This document shows positions 20,557 through 29,514 of a DNA stretch of 42,554 nucleotides, in pieces; position 1 is the stretch's first letter; every line of letters starts with the position of its first letter. Under the pieces are notes generated by a model. That model was not told where the DNA came from and searched no databases. It worked only from the letters and a program-made list of their open reading frames with translations. The translations under genes and the position numbers were made by a program. Origin of the DNA: an uncultured Bacteroidales bacterium (GTDB lineage Bacteria > Bacteroidota > Bacteroidia > Bacteroidales > Muribaculaceae); contig CADBNR010000017.1 in NCBI GenBank assembly GCA_902796035.1, positions 1-42,554 on the forward strand, written 5' to 3'.

Positions 20557-22040
20557 ACATATTGAGATTCACCACCGTCAATGCCTTGCGCGAACACATA
20601 TTCCGCTCAGGTCTGGAGCAATACGTGCTGTTGCAACTTGACGACAAGAAGATAGACATCTCCCCCGCCGACATACGGAGAATGCAGGAAACGGCATCGG
20701 AAATAGACTCCACGCTGACCTACAGTTACTTCCGCGAGGTACTTCCGGACGGATCGCTCGAGAACCATCCGGTAATAGATTATCAGCCCGGTTCGGTGCG
20801 CGACTCGTTCGACTTCGGCTCGCTGGTGCTTCTTAACGCTGCCGATATACTGGCCGCCACCGAGGATTTCACCGACAAGGAATCGTCGATGATGGACGGA
20901 GGCTGGTACGCGCTGCGCCTGCGCGTCACTATGGGCAAGATGGTGGTGATGATTCCTGAATACCTCTATACCGTTCAGAAGGTAGACTTCCGCGACTCCG
21001 GACAGAAACAGCACGATTATGTCAATCCGCGCAACAGAGCCTATCAGGTGGAGATGGAACAGGTGCTGACCGAATACCTCGGTGATATCCGCGCGTTGGT
21101 CAACAATCAGCATGAGCCGATAGACTATGACGCCGAGGCGTTCGACTGCGAGGCGTCGGTGATAATACCTGTGCGCAACCGCGTGGCCACCATAGCCGAC
21201 GCCGTACGCTCCGCACTGAGCCAGCGCACCGATTTTCCGTACAACGTCATCGTGGTGGACAACGACTCTACCGACGGCACTCGCCAGTTGCTGGAATCCA
21301 TATCCGATCCGCGCCTGATACTCCTCAGGCCCGGAGCAGACGACGGCCTGGGCATCGGCGGTTGCTGGAACCTGGCCCTCAACGACAGCCGGTGCGGGCG
21401 GTTTGCCGTGCAGCTCGACTCGGACGATAAATATATTGACAACAACACACTGCAGACCATCGTCAACAAATTCCGCAGCGGCAACTACGGAATGGTGATA
21501 GGCAGCTACACCATGACCGACCGGGAATGGAATGTAATTCCTCCGGGCGTAATCACACACGACGAATGGTCGGACGCCAACGGTGCCAACAATGGACTTC
21601 GCATCAACGGCTTCGGCGCCCCCCGAGCCTATTTCACGCCTTTGGCGCGCAGGTTTCCATTCCCGAACGTGTCTTACGGCGAGGACTATGCGATGGTGTT
21701 ACGCATCAGCAGGTCATACGCGATAGGCAGGATTTTTCATTCGCTTTATATGTGCCGCCGATGGGAAGGCAATTCCGATGCGAGACTCTCGATAGAGAAG
21801 AGCAACGCCAACGACACGTACAAGGATTTCCTGCGGTCGGTCGAGCTGATGGCACGTGTACGTGAGAACGTGTCGGACGAATCAGGACGACGTGGCGACT
21901 GGCAGCTGTTGGGTTCGATACCCGGCGGACCGATAGGCGATGAATTCTGGAACAACATCCAGGACTATATCGACGGCGACGATGACGATGACGACGATAA
22001 CCTATTAGACGATGACGATGACGATGACGACAACATCTGA
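20553..22040 (+). CDS. Family 2 glycosyltransferase with acidic tail
   Basis: This 495-residue cytoplasmic protein has a GT-A fold glycosyltransferase domain from about residue 201: [30 protein letters not shown], then the metal-binding motif [11 protein letters not shown]. Residues 1-190 resemble the second half of a GT-A domain ([35 protein letters not shown]) without the nucleotide-binding half, so the protein may be a degenerate tandem. The C-terminal 20 residues are almost all aspartate. Its ATG overlaps the previous stop (ATGA), and its last 29 bp overlap the next gene. Donor and acceptor are unknown. Confidence 0.85.
   Translation: MNILRFTTVNALREHIFRSGLEQYVLLQLDDKKIDISPADIRRMQETASEIDSTLTYSYFREVLPDGSLENHPVIDYQPGSVRDSFDFGSLVLLNAADILAATEDFTDKESSMMDGGWYALRLRVTMGKMVVMIPEYLYTVQKVDFRDSGQKQHDYVNPRNRAYQVEMEQVLTEYLGDIRALVNNQHEPIDYDAEAFDCEASVIIPVRNRVATIADAVRSALSQRTDFPYNVIVVDNDSTDGTRQLLESISDPRLILLRPGADDGLGIGGCWNLALNDSRCGRFAVQLDSDDKYIDNNTLQTIVNKFRSGNYGMVIGSYTMTDREWNVIPPGVITHDEWSDANGANNGLRINGFGAPRAYFTPLARRFPFPNVSYGEDYAMVLRISRSYAIGRIFHSLYMCRRWEGNSDARLSIEKSNANDTYKDFLRSVELMARVRENVSDESGRRGDWQLLGSIPGGPIGDEFWNNIQDYIDGDDDDDDDNLLDDDDDDDDNI
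21980..22033 (+). repeat. GAC/GAT repeat coding for poly-Asp and start codons
   Basis: Two blocks of GATGAC-type hexamers flank a short CTATTA spacer. In the glycosyltransferase frame they encode aspartate runs; in another frame they supply ATG codons at 21982, 21988, 22012, 22018 and 22024. The first two open an 8-codon frame that stops at TAG (22006), directly before the starts of the next gene. Confidence 0.85.
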
Positions 22041-22995
22041 CACAAAATCCCTCCGCCCCTCGCCGCTGAACTTAGAGACCATCAACCTGTTGGTTGAGCA
22101 TCAGCTGGGCGAATGGCCCGATGCCGCGGTCCGTTACCATGACCTGGGCAGAACACAACGCAAGCCGCTGGACATAGGCGACCTTCCATTCGCCTTGCAG
22201 CTTAACCCGGCGCGCATGGTGTCCACAGCCGCCGACACGTCAACGGAGGCCATAGCCAGCCGCCCCTGCTTCCTCTGCGCCGACAACAGGCCCAAGGAGC
22301 AGATGTGTGCCGAGTGGATGCCTGGCTGGGACCTCTGCGTCAACCCCTTCCCCATCCTGCCGATTCACTTCACGATAATATCGCGCGAGCACCGTCCGCA
22401 GGACCGCCCTCCGTTCGAGATGGCGGCCATGGCCGAGGCGGCCCCCGATCTGGTAATATTCTTCAACGGAGCCGCCGCCGGTGCCTCCGCGCCCGACCAC
22501 CTGCATACGCAGGGCGTCCTGAAGTCCGAGTTGCCAATGCTCGCGCTGGCCGAGAAACATCATCCCTCCGACCGTACCGGATTCCTCAGTTCCGAATCGT
22601 TCGGGCTGAACCTCCCCTTCCACTTCGTCAGCGCCGTAATCACGCCCGACCGCCAGGGAGCAATGATGCTACGCGCCATCGCTTCGGCTTTCGGCATCGA
22701 TACCGACGGCAACGTGAATCCGGGCCTGATCAACGTATTCTACTGGATGGGCGACGACGGTATGCTTCGCGCAGTGGTCGTGCCGCGTCTCAGCCACCGG
22801 CCGCATCATTACTTAGATGACGAACCTGACAGAATCGTGGTGGGTCCCGGTGCCATAGACATGGCCGGTCTGATGATAACGCCCCGTCCACAGGATTTCG
22901 AGCGCCTTGACGCCCGCCTTGTCAGGGAAATATACAACGAGGTCGCTTTCGCCGACAGGCTCCCGGAACCCGTCAGACAACATTTCGCTTTATGA
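22012..22995 (+). CDS. DUF4922 protein, HIT/GalT-like nucleotidyltransferase or phosphorylase
   Basis: This protein of up to 327 residues shows the GalT/Apa-type histidine motif H163-L-H165-T-Q167 in [18 protein letters not shown]. The HxHxQ form is that of nucleotidyl transferases and phosphorylases (galactose-1-P uridylyltransferase, Ap4A phosphorylase, GDP-hexose phosphorylases) rather than HIT hydrolases. A CxxC pair (CFLC, residues 86-89) and [17 protein letters not shown] fit the same superfamily. Three in-frame ATGs (22012, 22018, 22024) lie in the repeat; 22012 is taken, the others are equally possible. It overlaps both neighbours. Substrate unknown; a sugar nucleotide is the natural guess given the adjacent glycosyltransferase. 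Confidence 0.85.
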   Translation: MTMTMTTTSDTKSLRPSPLNLETINLLVEHQLGEWPDAAVRYHDLGRTQRKPLDIGDLPFALQLNPARMVSTAADTSTEAIASRPCFLCADNRPKEQMCAEWMPGWDLCVNPFPILPIHFTIISREHRPQDRPPFEMAAMAEAAPDLVIFFNGAAAGASAPDHLHTQGVLKSELPMLALAEKHHPSDRTGFLSSESFGLNLPFHFVSAVITPDRQGAMMLRAIASAFGIDTDGNVNPGLINVFYWMGDDGMLRAVVVPRLSHRPHHYLDDEPDRIVVGPGAIDMAGLMITPRPQDFERLDARLVREIYNEVAFADRLPEPVRQHFAL

Positions 22996-24308
22996 ATTCC
23001 ACAGCGCGCAGATCGCCCTGGGCATGGATTCCGGCCCTGTATGTGGCCGAGGGAATACCCAGCTTCGTGGTGAACAGCTTCACCGTCATAATCTATACCC
23101 AGATGGGCATAAGCCTGACCGATATGGCGTTCTATACCGGCTGGCTCTACCTCCCCTGGGTCATCAAGCCCTTCTGGAGTCCGTTCGTCGACATATTCAA
23201 GACCAAGCGCGCCTGGATAGTCAGTATGCAGCTGCTGTTGGGCGTGGCCATGGCTGCGGTGGCGTTCATGCTGCCCGCACCTTTCTTCTTCACCGGCACA
23301 CTGGCGGTGTTCTGGATCATGGCGTTCCTGTCGGCCACGCACGACATAGCCGCCGACGGATATTATATGCTGGCCCTCACCCAGCATCAGCAGGCGGCCT
23401 TCGTGGGCGTGCGCAACACCTTCTACCGCCTCGCCTCGCTGTTCGGGCAGGGAGGTCTCGTGATGTGGGCGGGATATATGCAGCAGAAAGGGATGGCCGT
23501 GTCGTCGTCATGGAGCATGGTGTTTGTGGCCCTGTCCGTGCTGTTCCTGTGCATCACGCTGTACGACTGGCTCATACTGCCGCACAGCCCCAACGACAAA
23601 CCGATGCCGGGCGTCACGGCCCGCAGCATCGTGAGGAATTTCTGCATGACGTTCGTAAGTTTCTTCCGGAAGCCACATATCGTTACAGCTCTCTGCTTCA
23701 TGCTTCTGTACCGCCTGCCGGAAGCGCTGTGTCTTAAACTGACCCAGCCTTTCCTGCTGGCGCCCCGTGCCGAAGGCGGGCTGGGCCTCACCACCATCCA
23801 GCTCGGTCTGGTCAATGTGTGGGTGGGCGTGCTGGCTCTGCTGGCCGGCGGCATCCTCGGCGGCGTGGCCATAGCCAAAGGGGGCTTTAAGAAATGGCTC
23901 TGGCCCATGGCGCTGTCGCTGACACTGCCATGTATATTCTATTGTTTCCTGGCCATGTTTCAGCCTCAGAATTTCGTGCTGATATGCATGGCCATCGGAA
24001 TCGAGCAGTTCGGATATGGGTTCGGCTACACCGCGTTCATGATGTATCTGATATACTTCAGCAAGGGACCGAGCGAAACCTCGCACTTCTCGTTCTGCAC
24101 GGCGTTCGCCTTCATGGGACTGATGGTGCCGGGCATGTTGGCGGGCTGGATTCACGACACGCTGAGCCGTTACAGTTTCTTCGGACTCGACGGTCCGCAG
24201 GGATACGTCAATTTCTTCTGGTGGGTAATGATATGCTGCATCGCCACGTTCGCGGTCTGCCTTAAAATCAAAGTAAATCCAAATTTCGGCAAGAAGCAGG
24301 CCGGATGA
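22992..24308 (+). CDS. AmpG-like MFS permease
   Basis: This 438-residue inner-membrane protein has about 12 hydrophobic helices and fits the AmpG branch of the major facilitator superfamily. Matching segments are LYVAEGIPSFVVNSFTVIIY at the first helix, LYLPWVIKPFWSPFVDIFKT and AFLSATHDIAADGYYMLAL, which correspond to the AmpG motifs around helices 2-5. AmpG imports anhydro-muropeptides for cell-wall recycling in Proteobacteria; transport specificity here is inferred only. Its ATG overlaps the DUF4922 stop and its end overlaps the TamL-like start, both as ATGA, so it is translated in a coupled way with both. Confidence 0.85.
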   Translation: MNSTARRSPWAWIPALYVAEGIPSFVVNSFTVIIYTQMGISLTDMAFYTGWLYLPWVIKPFWSPFVDIFKTKRAWIVSMQLLLGVAMAAVAFMLPAPFFFTGTLAVFWIMAFLSATHDIAADGYYMLALTQHQQAAFVGVRNTFYRLASLFGQGGLVMWAGYMQQKGMAVSSSWSMVFVALSVLFLCITLYDWLILPHSPNDKPMPGVTARSIVRNFCMTFVSFFRKPHIVTALCFMLLYRLPEALCLKLTQPFLLAPRAEGGLGLTTIQLGLVNVWVGVLALLAGGILGGVAIAKGGFKKWLWPMALSLTLPCIFYCFLAMFQPQNFVLICMAIGIEQFGYGFGYTAFMMYLIYFSKGPSETSHFSFCTAFAFMGLMVPGMLAGWIHDTLSRYSFFGLDGPQGYVNFFWWVMICCIATFAVCLKIKVNPNFGKKQAG

Positions 24309-26683
24309 CGCTGAACCTTATGACACGGTTACGGGATTGCCTCTTATACTGGCTGTGCGCCGCCACGCTGTGCGGTGCCGCGGCCTTGTTGCAGTCCTGC
24401 TCGTCCACCAAGTTCGTGCCCGCCGGCAGTCTGCTGCTCGACGACGTCAAGGAGGAAGTGAAGGATTCGTCGGAAACGCTGACCAACCGCGAACTGCTGA
24501 CATACGTGCATCAGCGTCCCAACAACCGCTTCCTGAACATCGCCAAGCTTCGTCTCGGAGTGTACAATATGTCGGGACGCGATTCCACTCGATGGTGGAA
24601 CAAGTGGATGCGTCGCCTGGGCGAACCTCCCGTAATATATAATTCCGAAGCATCGGCCAGCGACGAACGCCAGCTGCTGCGAGCCGTAAACAACGCAGGA
24701 TTTCTGGACGCCACAATCGTGACTGACTCATTTCCCGACTATCGCAGGAAGCGGACCAGACTGCTATACTCCATCGAAGCGGGTCTGCCCCATACCATCC
24801 GGAAAATAGAATACTCCTTCCCCAACGACACAATCCGTGAGCTCGTGATGCGTGATTCTCTGTTGTTCCCCGTCGGACCGGGCGAACGGCTTGACCGCGA
24901 TCTGCTGGAACAGCAGCGCGACCTTGTGACACGACGCATGCAGAACAGCGGCTATTGGGCTTTTGGCAAGGAATACGTCACTTTCACGGCAGACACTGCA
25001 GCAGGATCCAAGCTTGTGGACCTGACCATGTTCGTGAGGCCTCCGTCCAAGGACTCGGGACAGCGGGGACTGGACATTACGCGGCATCACCGCTATCTGG
25101 TGCGCAACATTTACTGCATTCCCGACTATAACGGTGCCGACTGCCCCGATCCGCGCGAGTATCAGGCCAAGGACACGGTGCATTACCGGAACGTGACGGT
25201 GCTGTACGGCGACAAGCGCTATCTCAGGCCAAGTGTACTGAACGAAAACTGCTTCTTCACACCCGGACGCCCGTACCGCATCAGCGACCTGGAAAGCACC
25301 TACTCCGCATTCGGACGCCTCTCCATCCTGAAGTTCATCAACATCCGGCTGATGCCCGCAGGCTCCATAGGCACCGACGGGCTGCTGGATGTATACATAC
25401 TGCTGACTCCGGGCAAAAGCCAGTCCATATCTGCGGAAGTGGAGGGCACGAACTCGGAGGGAGACTTCGGCGTGGCCCTGGCCCTGGCATACGCCCACCG
25501 CAACATCGGCAAAGGATCCGAGACGCTGAACCTCAGGGCCCGCGGATCATATCAGGCGTTGAACGGCAACCTCAAGGGATTCATCCACGACCGCTTCATG
25601 GAATACGGCGTGGACGCCTCCGTGGTGTTCCCCAAGTTCAAGATACCGTTCCTGCGCGAAAGCTTCAAGCGCCGCATCAAGGCGTCCACGGAGTTCAATA
25701 TGTCGATCAATTATCAGGAGCGCCCTGAATACACGCGCATCGTGTCGGCCGTGGGCTGGAACTACAAATGGACGTCACGCCGCAATCCGTCGCGCTACGT
25801 CTGGACTCCACTCGATGCGTCGTACGTATACCTGCCGGCCAGCACCAACGACTTCATCGACCAGATAGCGCCCGACAATCCGTTGCTGCGCTATAGTTAC
25901 GAAGACCACTTCATACTGCGCTCGGGCTTCCAGTTCTACCACACCACCAAGCGCCCGGATGTGCCGGGCATACGCCACAAACTGCAGCGCGACATATTGA
26001 CGTTCCGCACCAATGTGGAGATTGCAGGCAACCTGCTGTTTGCCATAAACCGGCTGATCAATCCCAAGCGGCAATTCCACGAGCATCCCTACAAGGTGTT
26101 CGGCATCCGCTATTCGCAGTATGTGAGGGCCGACGGCGACTTCACGTACCTGCACACGTTCGACAGTCGTAACTCGCTGGCCTGTCACGGCGGCTTCGGC
26201 ATCGGGGTGCCTTACGGCAATTCCAGCATCCTGCCGTTCGAGAAGCGATTCTACGGAGGCGGTGCCAACGGAGTGCGCGGCTGGTCGGTGCGTACCCTCG
26301 GACCGGGACGCTACCCTGCTACCAACTCGCAGTCCGACTTCATCCACCAGTGCGGCGACATCAGGCTGAACCTCAGTGTGGAATACCGCGTTAAAATGTT
26401 CTGGGTGGTGGAAGGCGCGCTGTTTGTGGATGCCGGCAACATCTGGACCATACGCAACTATGCCACCCAGCCGGAGGGAGTGTTCAGGTTCGACTCGTTC
26501 TATAAACAGATTGCACTGGCATACGGCGCCGGAATACGTCTGGACTTCAACTACTTCCTGATCCGTTTCGACCTCGGCATGAAAGCGCACAATCCGGCCA
26601 TCAACGCCGAGCCCTGGCCGCTGATACATCCTGAATGGAAACGCGACCGCGCCTTCCACTTCTCTATAGGTTATCCTTTCTGA
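24305..26683 (+). CDS. TamL-like BamA/TamA family outer-membrane lipoprotein
   Basis: This 792-residue protein has a lipoprotein signal with lipobox LLQSC (lipidated Cys32), followed by SSTKFVPAGSLLLDDV, the N-terminal hallmark of Bacteroidetes TamL. Residues 100-380 probably form POTRA-like domains (for example IRKIEYSFPN, RNVTVLYGDKRYLRPSVL, FGRLSILKFINIRLMP). The C-terminal half is a 16-strand barrel of the D15/Omp85 type, with FYGGGANGVRGWSVRTLGPG (the VRGW/F motif) and a terminal Phe. TamL partners TamB to move lipids or proteins to the outer membrane. No tamB is adjacent. Its start overlaps the permease stop. Confidence 0.9.
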   Translation: MTLNLMTRLRDCLLYWLCAATLCGAAALLQSCSSTKFVPAGSLLLDDVKEEVKDSSETLTNRELLTYVHQRPNNRFLNIAKLRLGVYNMSGRDSTRWWNKWMRRLGEPPVIYNSEASASDERQLLRAVNNAGFLDATIVTDSFPDYRRKRTRLLYSIEAGLPHTIRKIEYSFPNDTIRELVMRDSLLFPVGPGERLDRDLLEQQRDLVTRRMQNSGYWAFGKEYVTFTADTAAGSKLVDLTMFVRPPSKDSGQRGLDITRHHRYLVRNIYCIPDYNGADCPDPREYQAKDTVHYRNVTVLYGDKRYLRPSVLNENCFFTPGRPYRISDLESTYSAFGRLSILKFINIRLMPAGSIGTDGLLDVYILLTPGKSQSISAEVEGTNSEGDFGVALALAYAHRNIGKGSETLNLRARGSYQALNGNLKGFIHDRFMEYGVDASVVFPKFKIPFLRESFKRRIKASTEFNMSINYQERPEYTRIVSAVGWNYKWTSRRNPSRYVWTPLDASYVYLPASTNDFIDQIAPDNPLLRYSYEDHFILRSGFQFYHTTKRPDVPGIRHKLQRDILTFRTNVEIAGNLLFAINRLINPKRQFHEHPYKVFGIRYSQYVRADGDFTYLHTFDSRNSLACHGGFGIGVPYGNSSILPFEKRFYGGGANGVRGWSVRTLGPGRYPATNSQSDFIHQCGDIRLNLSVEYRVKMFWVVEGALFVDAGNIWTIRNYATQPEGVFRFDSFYKQIALAYGAGIRLDFNYFLIRFDLGMKAHNPAINAEPWPLIHPEWKRDRAFHFSIGYPF

Positions 26684-26695
26684 ATTGACTACGAT

Positions 26696-27352
26696 ATGAA
26701 AAAATTTGTGATATTCGACCTTGACGGCACATTGCTCAACACCATAGCCGACCTCGGCAACGCCTGTAACCACGCCTTGAAAGAGGCGGGGTTCTCCACC
26801 CATCCCCTGTCGGCCTACAACTATATGGTAGGCAACGGGGTGCGCAAGCTTCTGGAGCGTGCCCAGCCGGACGCCGGCCCGGAGGTGATCGACGCGATGC
26901 TGGCATCGTTCCGCGAGTATTACGACCGGCACTGCACGGACATGACCAAGCCTTATCCGGGCGTTCCGGAGCTTCTGCTCGACCTGCGCGACCGAGACAT
27001 TGCCATAGCCGTGACCAGCAACAAATACCAGAAGGCCGTGGACGCCATCGTCAGGCATTACTTTCCCGACATAGAGTTTGCGACCATACTTGGCGAGGTG
27101 CCGGACCGTCCGAAGAAACCGGACCCCTCCATTGTGTTCCAGGCGCTGAGCGACCATCCGTGTCCGAAGCGCGATGTGCTGTACTGCGGCGACTCGGCGG
27201 TGGATATGGAGACGGCACGCCGCGCCTGCGTGGAGTCGGCAGGCGTGACATGGGGCTTCCGTCCCGTCTCGGAGCTGAAGTCGGCATACGCCGACCACAT
27301 CGTCTCCACCCCCGCGGAAATCCTCGACCTGGCCCTGGCCGTCGACTATTGA
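26696..27352 (+). CDS. HAD-family phosphatase, phosphoglycolate phosphatase-like
   Basis: This 218-residue cytoplasmic hydrolase shows all HAD motifs: nucleophile DLDGTLLNT (Asp8 and Asp10), motif II VTSNK, motif III Lys in RPKKPDPS and motif IV YCGDSAVDMETA. A helical cap lies between residues 16 and 85, the C1-type cap of Gph and beta-phosphoglucomutase. The substrate cannot be set from sequence: phosphoglycolate, a sugar phosphate or a nucleotide are possible. It follows the TamL-like gene after 12 bp and is the last gene of the operon. Its stop lies 4 bp from the convergent P-ATPase stop, leaving no room for a terminator. Confidence 0.88.
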   Translation: MKKFVIFDLDGTLLNTIADLGNACNHALKEAGFSTHPLSAYNYMVGNGVRKLLERAQPDAGPEVIDAMLASFREYYDRHCTDMTKPYPGVPELLLDLRDRDIAIAVTSNKYQKAVDAIVRHYFPDIEFATILGEVPDRPKKPDPSIVFQALSDHPCPKRDVLYCGDSAVDMETARRACVESAGVTWGFRPVSELKSAYADHIVSTPAEILDLALAVDY

Positions 27353-27356
27353 CGCA

Positions 27357-29381
27357 TCACATCGGGACTTTGCGTAGCATCAGCAGGGTAAAGAGGATGG
27401 TGATGAGGGTGACGCCGGTGTCGGCGAAGACGGCAGCCCACAGTGTGGCGATGCCGAATGCTCCAAGAATCATCACCACGGCCTTGACCAGCAGCGCGAA
27501 CGTGACGTTCTCGGCCACGGTCAGCTTGACTCGGCGCGACAGAAGAACGGCGCGGGCCAGATACTTCAAGTTGTCGCCCGATATGATGACGTCGGCTGTA
27601 TCCATCGCCATACCGGTACCCATCGTGCCCATGGCCACGCCCACGTCGGAGGCTGCGATGGCCGGGGCGTCGTTGATGCCGTCGCCCACAAAGGCAGTAG
27701 GCGCCTGCTGATGCATCGTGTCTACCTTCTTCTGTTTATCCTCGGGCAGCATCTCAGCCTGCCATGCATCGGCGCCGACCTGACGGGCCACACGCTCCAC
27801 GGCTTCCTTGCGGTCGCCGCTCAGTATCATCACTTTGATGCCGAGCCTGTGCAGGTCGGCTATTGCCTCCGCGGCCTCCTGCTTCACGGTGTCTTCCAGA
27901 TATATCGAGCCTAAATACTTTCCGTCACGTTCCACGCATATACGCGAACCCGGCTCGGACGATTCCGGCACCTTGACGCCAAGCGTCTCCATCAGCGTAC
28001 CTGAACCTACCGACACTTCAGCACCATCTACCGTGCCACGCACGCCGTGACGAACGGCCTTGACACCGGCAGCCACCGGCACCTTATCGCCCTTGGATGC
28101 GGCATACGCGCATATCGACCTGGCAAGCGGATGGGTGGAATCGGCGTCGATGGCGGCTGCAAGAGAAACCAATGTATCGGCGTCGACGCCTTCGGCCGGT
28201 TTGACGACGCTTACGTGAAACTCTCCGGTGGTCAGCGTGCCGGTCTTGTCGAACACCACGTTCTTCAGCCGGTCCATGCCGTCAAGATACTTCGAGCCTT
28301 TGAACAGCAATCCCAAGCGTGAGGCGGTGCCGAGCGACACGAAGTAGCTGAGCGGAATGCTCACCACCAAAGCGCAGGGACACGAGCATACCAAGAACAC
28401 CAGCGAACGGCGGAACCATGTCTGCCAGTCGAACGCTATGCCCTGCACGCCGGCCACAATCCACGGAATAAAGAATACGCACAACGCCAATGCGAATACC
28501 GCCGGTGTGTACCACTTGGTGATACGGCGCAGCATCGTCTCGGTATGCGACTTGCCGGCCTGCGCATCCTCTATCATCTTCAGGATGCGCGTCATAGACG
28601 AGTTGTCGAACTCACGGACTGTGGTGGCCTCTATCGGTCTGTCAACGGGTATAATGCCCGAAGGCAGTTCCTGGCCGGGGCTGAACGACCTGGGTACAGA
28701 TTCTCCGGTTATTGCAGCCGTGTCGAAGTCGACGGGATCGTTGCCTTCGAGTTTGGCGTCGATGGGCACACGCTCGCCCGGCTGCACCATGATGCGGGTG
28801 CCGACGGGCAGATTCTTCGGGCTGACCTTGCGCCGCTCGCCATTGTCTATCACAGTGGCGCTGTCAGGAATACGGCCCAACAGCGAGCGCACACGACGGC
28901 GCACATCGTCCGACGCCACGTCTTCGAGCTTCTCCCCTATGGCATAGAACAGCAGCACGGCCACTCCTTCGGGGTATTCTCCTATTATAAATGCACCGAC
29001 ACATGCGGCCACCATCAGCGTGAATTCGTTCATAACACTCCCGCTGCCCCACGACCGGAACATCTCTACTACCACCGGCAATCCCACCGGCAGAAGTGCT
29101 ATGAGATATGCCGTCATCGGGAGCCAGTCGAATCCTGAGGCGTTGATACCTATGGCCGCGCCCATCGATGCAAACGCGCCGGTATGCTCAAGCACAAGAC
29201 ACACCACTAACAGCACGCCGCTGATTATCTCGCGTGTAAATCCGCGCCAGCCTTCCTGACTGCCGCCGTGATCGTGATCATGACTGTGATTGTGACTGTG
29301 GCAATGCCCTCCATGACAATGTCCGTGTCCGTCAAGGTCTATATGCGCATCTGCCGCATTATCGGTATGTGAGTGTGCCAT
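27357..29381 (-). CDS. P1B-type heavy-metal exporting ATPase (Zn/Cd/Co class)
   Basis: This 674-residue inner-membrane pump exports metal cations using ATP. Motifs are TGES (225-228), the membrane metal site SCPCAL (Cys334 and Cys336), the phosphorylation site DKTGT (Asp378), STHPLA (the P1B His-Pro motif) and VGDGINDAPA. The last helix has FADTGVTLI, with the Asp typical of the Zn/Cd/Pb subgroup rather than the copper one. The usual N-terminal CxxC metal-binding domain is missing; instead residues 3-38 are a His-rich stretch with two cysteines (HGHCHGGHCHSHNHSHDH). It has its own promoter with two palindromes, downstream of a Fur-family gene. Confidence 0.95.
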   Translation of the reverse strand: MAHSHTDNAADAHIDLDGHGHCHGGHCHSHNHSHDHDHGGSQEGWRGFTREIISGVLLVVCLVLEHTGAFASMGAAIGINASGFDWLPMTAYLIALLPVGLPVVVEMFRSWGSGSVMNEFTLMVAACVGAFIIGEYPEGVAVLLFYAIGEKLEDVASDDVRRRVRSLLGRIPDSATVIDNGERRKVSPKNLPVGTRIMVQPGERVPIDAKLEGNDPVDFDTAAITGESVPRSFSPGQELPSGIIPVDRPIEATTVREFDNSSMTRILKMIEDAQAGKSHTETMLRRITKWYTPAVFALALCVFFIPWIVAGVQGIAFDWQTWFRRSLVFLVCSCPCALVVSIPLSYFVSLGTASRLGLLFKGSKYLDGMDRLKNVVFDKTGTLTTGEFHVSVVKPAEGVDADTLVSLAAAIDADSTHPLARSICAYAASKGDKVPVAAGVKAVRHGVRGTVDGAEVSVGSGTLMETLGVKVPESSEPGSRICVERDGKYLGSIYLEDTVKQEAAEAIADLHRLGIKVMILSGDRKEAVERVARQVGADAWQAEMLPEDKQKKVDTMHQQAPTAFVGDGINDAPAIAASDVGVAMGTMGTGMAMDTADVIISGDNLKYLARAVLLSRRVKLTVAENVTFALLVKAVVMILGAFGIATLWAAVFADTGVTLITILFTLLMLRKVPM

Positions 29382-29413
29382 AACCTTGCTTTGTTTTATA
29401 GTTTACAACAAAT

Positions 29414-29430
29414 ATCGTATTTATTACGAT
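29414..29430. promoter_or_regulatory. Palindrome at the P-ATPase transcription start
   Basis: ATCGTA-TTTAT-TACGAT is a perfect 6-bp inverted repeat with a 5-bp spacer. It lies directly downstream of the -7 box at 29432-29439 and should cover the transcription start, a position suited to a repressor. A Fur-family protein is encoded next door. Confidence 0.5.
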
Positions 29431-29431
29431 G

Positions 29432-29439
29432 CAAAGTTA
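29432..29439 (-). promoter_or_regulatory. -7 box of the P-ATPase gene
   Basis: On the minus strand this reads TAACTTTG, an exact match. The -33 position falls in the second palindrome, around 29459-29462, without a clear TTTG, which suits a promoter needing an activator or a weak regulated promoter. Confidence 0.55.
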
Positions 29440-29451
29440 CGACAAAGAAGA

Positions 29452-29466
29452 TGCACAGGCTGTGCA
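29452..29466. promoter_or_regulatory. Palindrome over the -33 region of the P-ATPase promoter
   Basis: TGCACA-GGC-TGTGCA is a perfect 6-bp inverted repeat with a 3-bp centre, placed where the -33 element should be. It is a candidate operator for a dimeric regulator. It could also be a weak hairpin in the 3' end of the Fur-family transcript, but no T run follows. Confidence 0.45.
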
Positions 29467-29514
29467 GAAACTAAGTATTAGGTATAAGTGATGAGTGATG
29501 AGGTTATTAAACCT

